DNA from: Methanobacteriota archaeon
Lineage (GTDB): Archaea > Thermoplasmatota > Poseidoniia > Poseidoniales > Thalassarchaeaceae
DNA length: 50,924 nucleotides
Direction of reading: 5' to 3'
NCBI GenBank assembly: GCA_011523055.1
Contig: WTHQ01000029.1
Span: 21,028-71,951, forward strand
Translations under genes and position numbers: made by a program
The notes under the pieces: model-generated
Database searches by the model: none
What the model was told of the DNA's origin: nothing
The model's input: the letters and a program-made list of their open reading frames with translations, nothing else
Shown here: one piece after another, positions 49,450 to 50,924 of the stretch
How positions within the stretch are numbered: position 1 is the first letter of the stretch
Layout of the letters: each line of letters opens with the position of its first letter

Positions 49450-50013
49450 TCAGTAGATGCCGATGTTCCTGAGTTCTCTATCGATTGTGATTTCGAATTC
49501 GTCACTAGTGCCGTTGTTCTCGATCTTGATGTCTGCTAGCTCCATCACTAGTTCTAATCCCCATCCCCATTCTCTGGCCTCCCTCTGATCGAACCCTTCA
49601 TTGTCGGGTCTCGATCTTTCGATAACTCTCGTTTTCCTGATTTCTATATCTGCGTCTATTGCGATTACCAGCATCCTTGGGTGGGACGATTGCAACCTTT
49701 CCATTTCCTCGATCTGTCGAACGCCGTCGATTACCACATGCGATGATTGGTTGTATTCGTCTACTTGAGGTAAAATTCGCTCCATGATTGCTGATGGGCC
49801 GTACTCATTCCGGAGGTCCTGTGCCACAAATCCCATGGTTTTTGCATTGAGTTCCATGCCTCTCGATTCGACCTCTTCTCTGACAACGTCGCCAAGGGAT
49901 ATGACTCTCCATCCCTTTTTTTCTAGGATCTCTACCACTTTCCCCTTACCTGACCCAGGGGGGCCAGCAATCACAATGACCCTCTTGTCGGACACGAGTG
50001 CTGCTTGGGGCAT
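49450..50013 (-). CDS. UPF0200-family nucleotide kinase-like protein
   Basis: A 187-aa P-loop protein of the archaeal UPF0200 group. AGPPGSGKGKV is the Walker A, ISLGDVVREEVESRG, FVAQDLRNEYGPSAIMERI, VVIDGVRQIEEMERL and RSRPDNEGFDQREAREWGWGLELVMELAD follow the family order closely. The group is related to dephospho-CoA and nucleoside monophosphate kinases, but its substrate is unknown. It begins 22 nt after the enoyl-CoA hydratase gene and ends 1 base after the transaldolase stop, convergent. Confidence 0.9.
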   Translation of the reverse strand: MPQAALVSDKRVIVIAGPPGSGKGKVVEILEKKGWRVISLGDVVREEVESRGMELNAKTMGFVAQDLRNEYGPSAIMERILPQVDEYNQSSHVVIDGVRQIEEMERLQSSHPRMLVIAIDADIEIRKTRVIERSRPDNEGFDQREAREWGWGLELVMELADIKIENNGTSDEFEITIDRELRNIGIY

Positions 50014-50035
50014 GTGGCTATTGATTGTCTCGCCC

Positions 50036-50863
50036 TCACTTGCCTACCCATTCTGGTTTCTGCTTTGAGAGGAATGCTTCGACGCCTATCGAGGAGTCTT
50101 CAGTGTCGAATAGTGCAACGAATTCAGATCGCTCTGCGAGTATTCCCTGGGTCAGTGGGAGGTCGAGGGCCGATCTAATTGCCCTCTTTGCGACTTTGAT
50201 TGTGTATGGTGATTTTTCAGCAATTTTCGTAGCCAGAGCGATTACCTCCCCCCTTAATTTCGAGGAGGGGACCACTGAATTGACCAAGCCGATTTCCAGT
50301 GCTCTGTTGGCGGGGATCATATCTCCTGTGAGAATCAACTCCATGGCATGGCCATATCCTACTATCTTCGTGAGCCGCTGAGTCCCACCACCACCAGGAA
50401 TCAGTCCGAGGTTTATCTCTGGTTGGCCGAAGTTGGAGTCTTCCGATGCGATTCTTATGTCACAAGACAGTGCCAATTCAGTTCCTCCTCCCAATGCATA
50501 TCCATCGACCATCGCAATCGTTGGCTTGGTAAGATTCCAAATCTTTTCCCAGGCATTGTTTTCAAAGAAGGGCCTAACATCATCAGAACTCTTACCAGAG
50601 AATTCTGCGATGTCCGCTCCAGCAGCGAAGGACTTGGGCTTGGGCCTCTTGGTGTCCTGAGGTGAATGTGCCCCGGTGATTACGACTACCCTTACGTTAT
50701 CATTTGATTCTGCTCTGTCACATGCTTGAATCAATTCTTGGTGCGTGGCTCTGTTGAGGGCGTTCAATCGGTCTGGTCGGTTTAGAGTCCAAATCTCTAT
50801 GCAACCGCCCTCAGGGCTAGTCTGGGTTTCTATTCTTTCGATGGTGACGAGACCTTCGACCAT
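50036..50863 (-). CDS. enoyl-CoA hydratase
   Basis: A 275-aa hydratase starting at MVEGLVTIERIE (a GTG at 50884 is possible). Both catalytic glutamates are present in ALGGGTELALSCD and FGQPEINLGLIPGGGGTQRL, so true hydration is expected. KSFAAGADIAEF is the oxyanion loop. The C-terminus EAFLSKQKPEWVG is typical. A third crotonase-type gene in this window, it is most like short-chain enoyl-CoA hydratases of fatty-acid beta-oxidation, and is upstream of the UPF0200 gene on the same strand. Confidence 0.93.
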   Translation of the reverse strand: MVEGLVTIERIETQTSPEGGCIEIWTLNRPDRLNALNRATHQELIQACDRAESNDNVRVVVITGAHSPQDTKRPKPKSFAAGADIAEFSGKSSDDVRPFFENNAWEKIWNLTKPTIAMVDGYALGGGTELALSCDIRIASEDSNFGQPEINLGLIPGGGGTQRLTKIVGYGHAMELILTGDMIPANRALEIGLVNSVVPSSKLRGEVIALATKIAEKSPYTIKVAKRAIRSALDLPLTQGILAERSEFVALFDTEDSSIGVEAFLSKQKPEWVGK

Positions 50864-50924
50864 GATGGAACGTAGGGGGCCCACCAGTTCAACTTCTCCA
50901 TTGACTCATCAAAGAGGAGGAGGG

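Noticed and set aside
50830-50924. Possible C-terminal end of another gene entering at the right edge (frame ending SSPSKE)
   Set aside because: Only about 30 codons, and it would overlap the enoyl-CoA hydratase start by 34 nt; too little to call.
1-50924. CRISPR array, insertion sequence, integrase or phage gene
   Set aside because: No evenly spaced repeats, transposase or integrase motifs were seen.

Overview
This window is archaeal chromosome, most likely from a marine planktonic Thermoplasmatota/Euryarchaeota lineage such as Marine Group II or III; the lineage is inferred from gene content, not tested. The archaeal core is clear: Orc1/Cdc6, PCNA, transcription factor TFS, a divergent TBP-fold protein, fibrillarin (FlpA) with Nop5, a UPF0200 kinase, a phosphopantetheine adenylyltransferase fused to a DUF359 GTP-dependent dephospho-CoA kinase, and an archaeal TatD-like hydrolase. 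These are mixed with genes of bacterial or eukaryotic type (class I fructose-bisphosphate aldolase, GlpX, SMUG1-type glycosylase, Fpg, IcmF, aromatic-ring enzymes), which suggests a heterotrophic surface-water archaeon with much acquired metabolism. The left part is visibly richer in G+C than the right part. No insertion sequence, phage module or CRISPR array was seen.

Layout. 0-2.2 kb: a minus-strand cluster matching the 2-aminophenol meta-cleavage pathway (AmnB, AmnA, then a 2-aminomuconate deaminase cut by the window edge). 2.3-5.4 kb: a small membrane protein, a PAP2 phosphatase, YbaK deacylase and SMUG1-like glycosylase. 5.4-12 kb: acyl-CoA synthetase, LysE exporter, fused isobutyryl-CoA mutase IcmF and an SDR. 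12-16 kb: information processing (Fpg, FlpA-Nop5, TFS, PCNA). 16-25 kb: a membrane-anchored FGE-like protein, ABC exporter, tRNA-Gly, a coupled unknown/TBP-like/TatD-like operon, thioesterase, a GTPase-dead SelB-like protein and a two-TM protein with a disordered tail. 24-28 kb: PfkB kinase, biotin carboxylase and a diflavin-type reductase lacking its FMN domain.

28-35.4 kb: MBL hydrolase, Orc1/Cdc6 with a possible origin upstream, a membrane protein, the CoA-synthesis fusion, a hidden small ORF with an 18-bp perfect palindrome, and an 851-aa winged-helix protein of unknown function divergent from an 86-aa winged-helix protein across a repeat-rich AT-rich 300-bp region. 35.4-38.3 kb: gluconeogenesis (aldolase, FBPase) and molybdopterin synthesis (MoaC, MoaE). 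38.4-46.6 kb: a flavoprotein and then a CoA-thioester degradation module: enoyl-CoA hydratase, BoxB/PaaA-type diiron oxygenase, an unknown 187-aa protein, hydroxyacyl-CoA dehydrogenase, SDR, SemiSWEET, a PaaG-like isomerase and aldehyde dehydrogenase. 46.6-50.9 kb: TrhO-like rhodanese, SPFH protein, transaldolase, UPF0200 kinase and another enoyl-CoA hydratase.

Taken together the window describes aerobic degradation of aromatic and branched-chain carbon. Ring cleavage (amn) and CoA-ester epoxidation (Box/Paa-like) would feed acyl-CoA intermediates into beta-oxidation, IcmF and biotin-dependent carboxylation, with FBA/GlpX and transaldolase available for sugar synthesis. The most promising undescribed items are the Box/Paa-like operon with its 187-aa unknown, the archaeal amn cluster, and the paired winged-helix locus at 32.2-35.4 kb.
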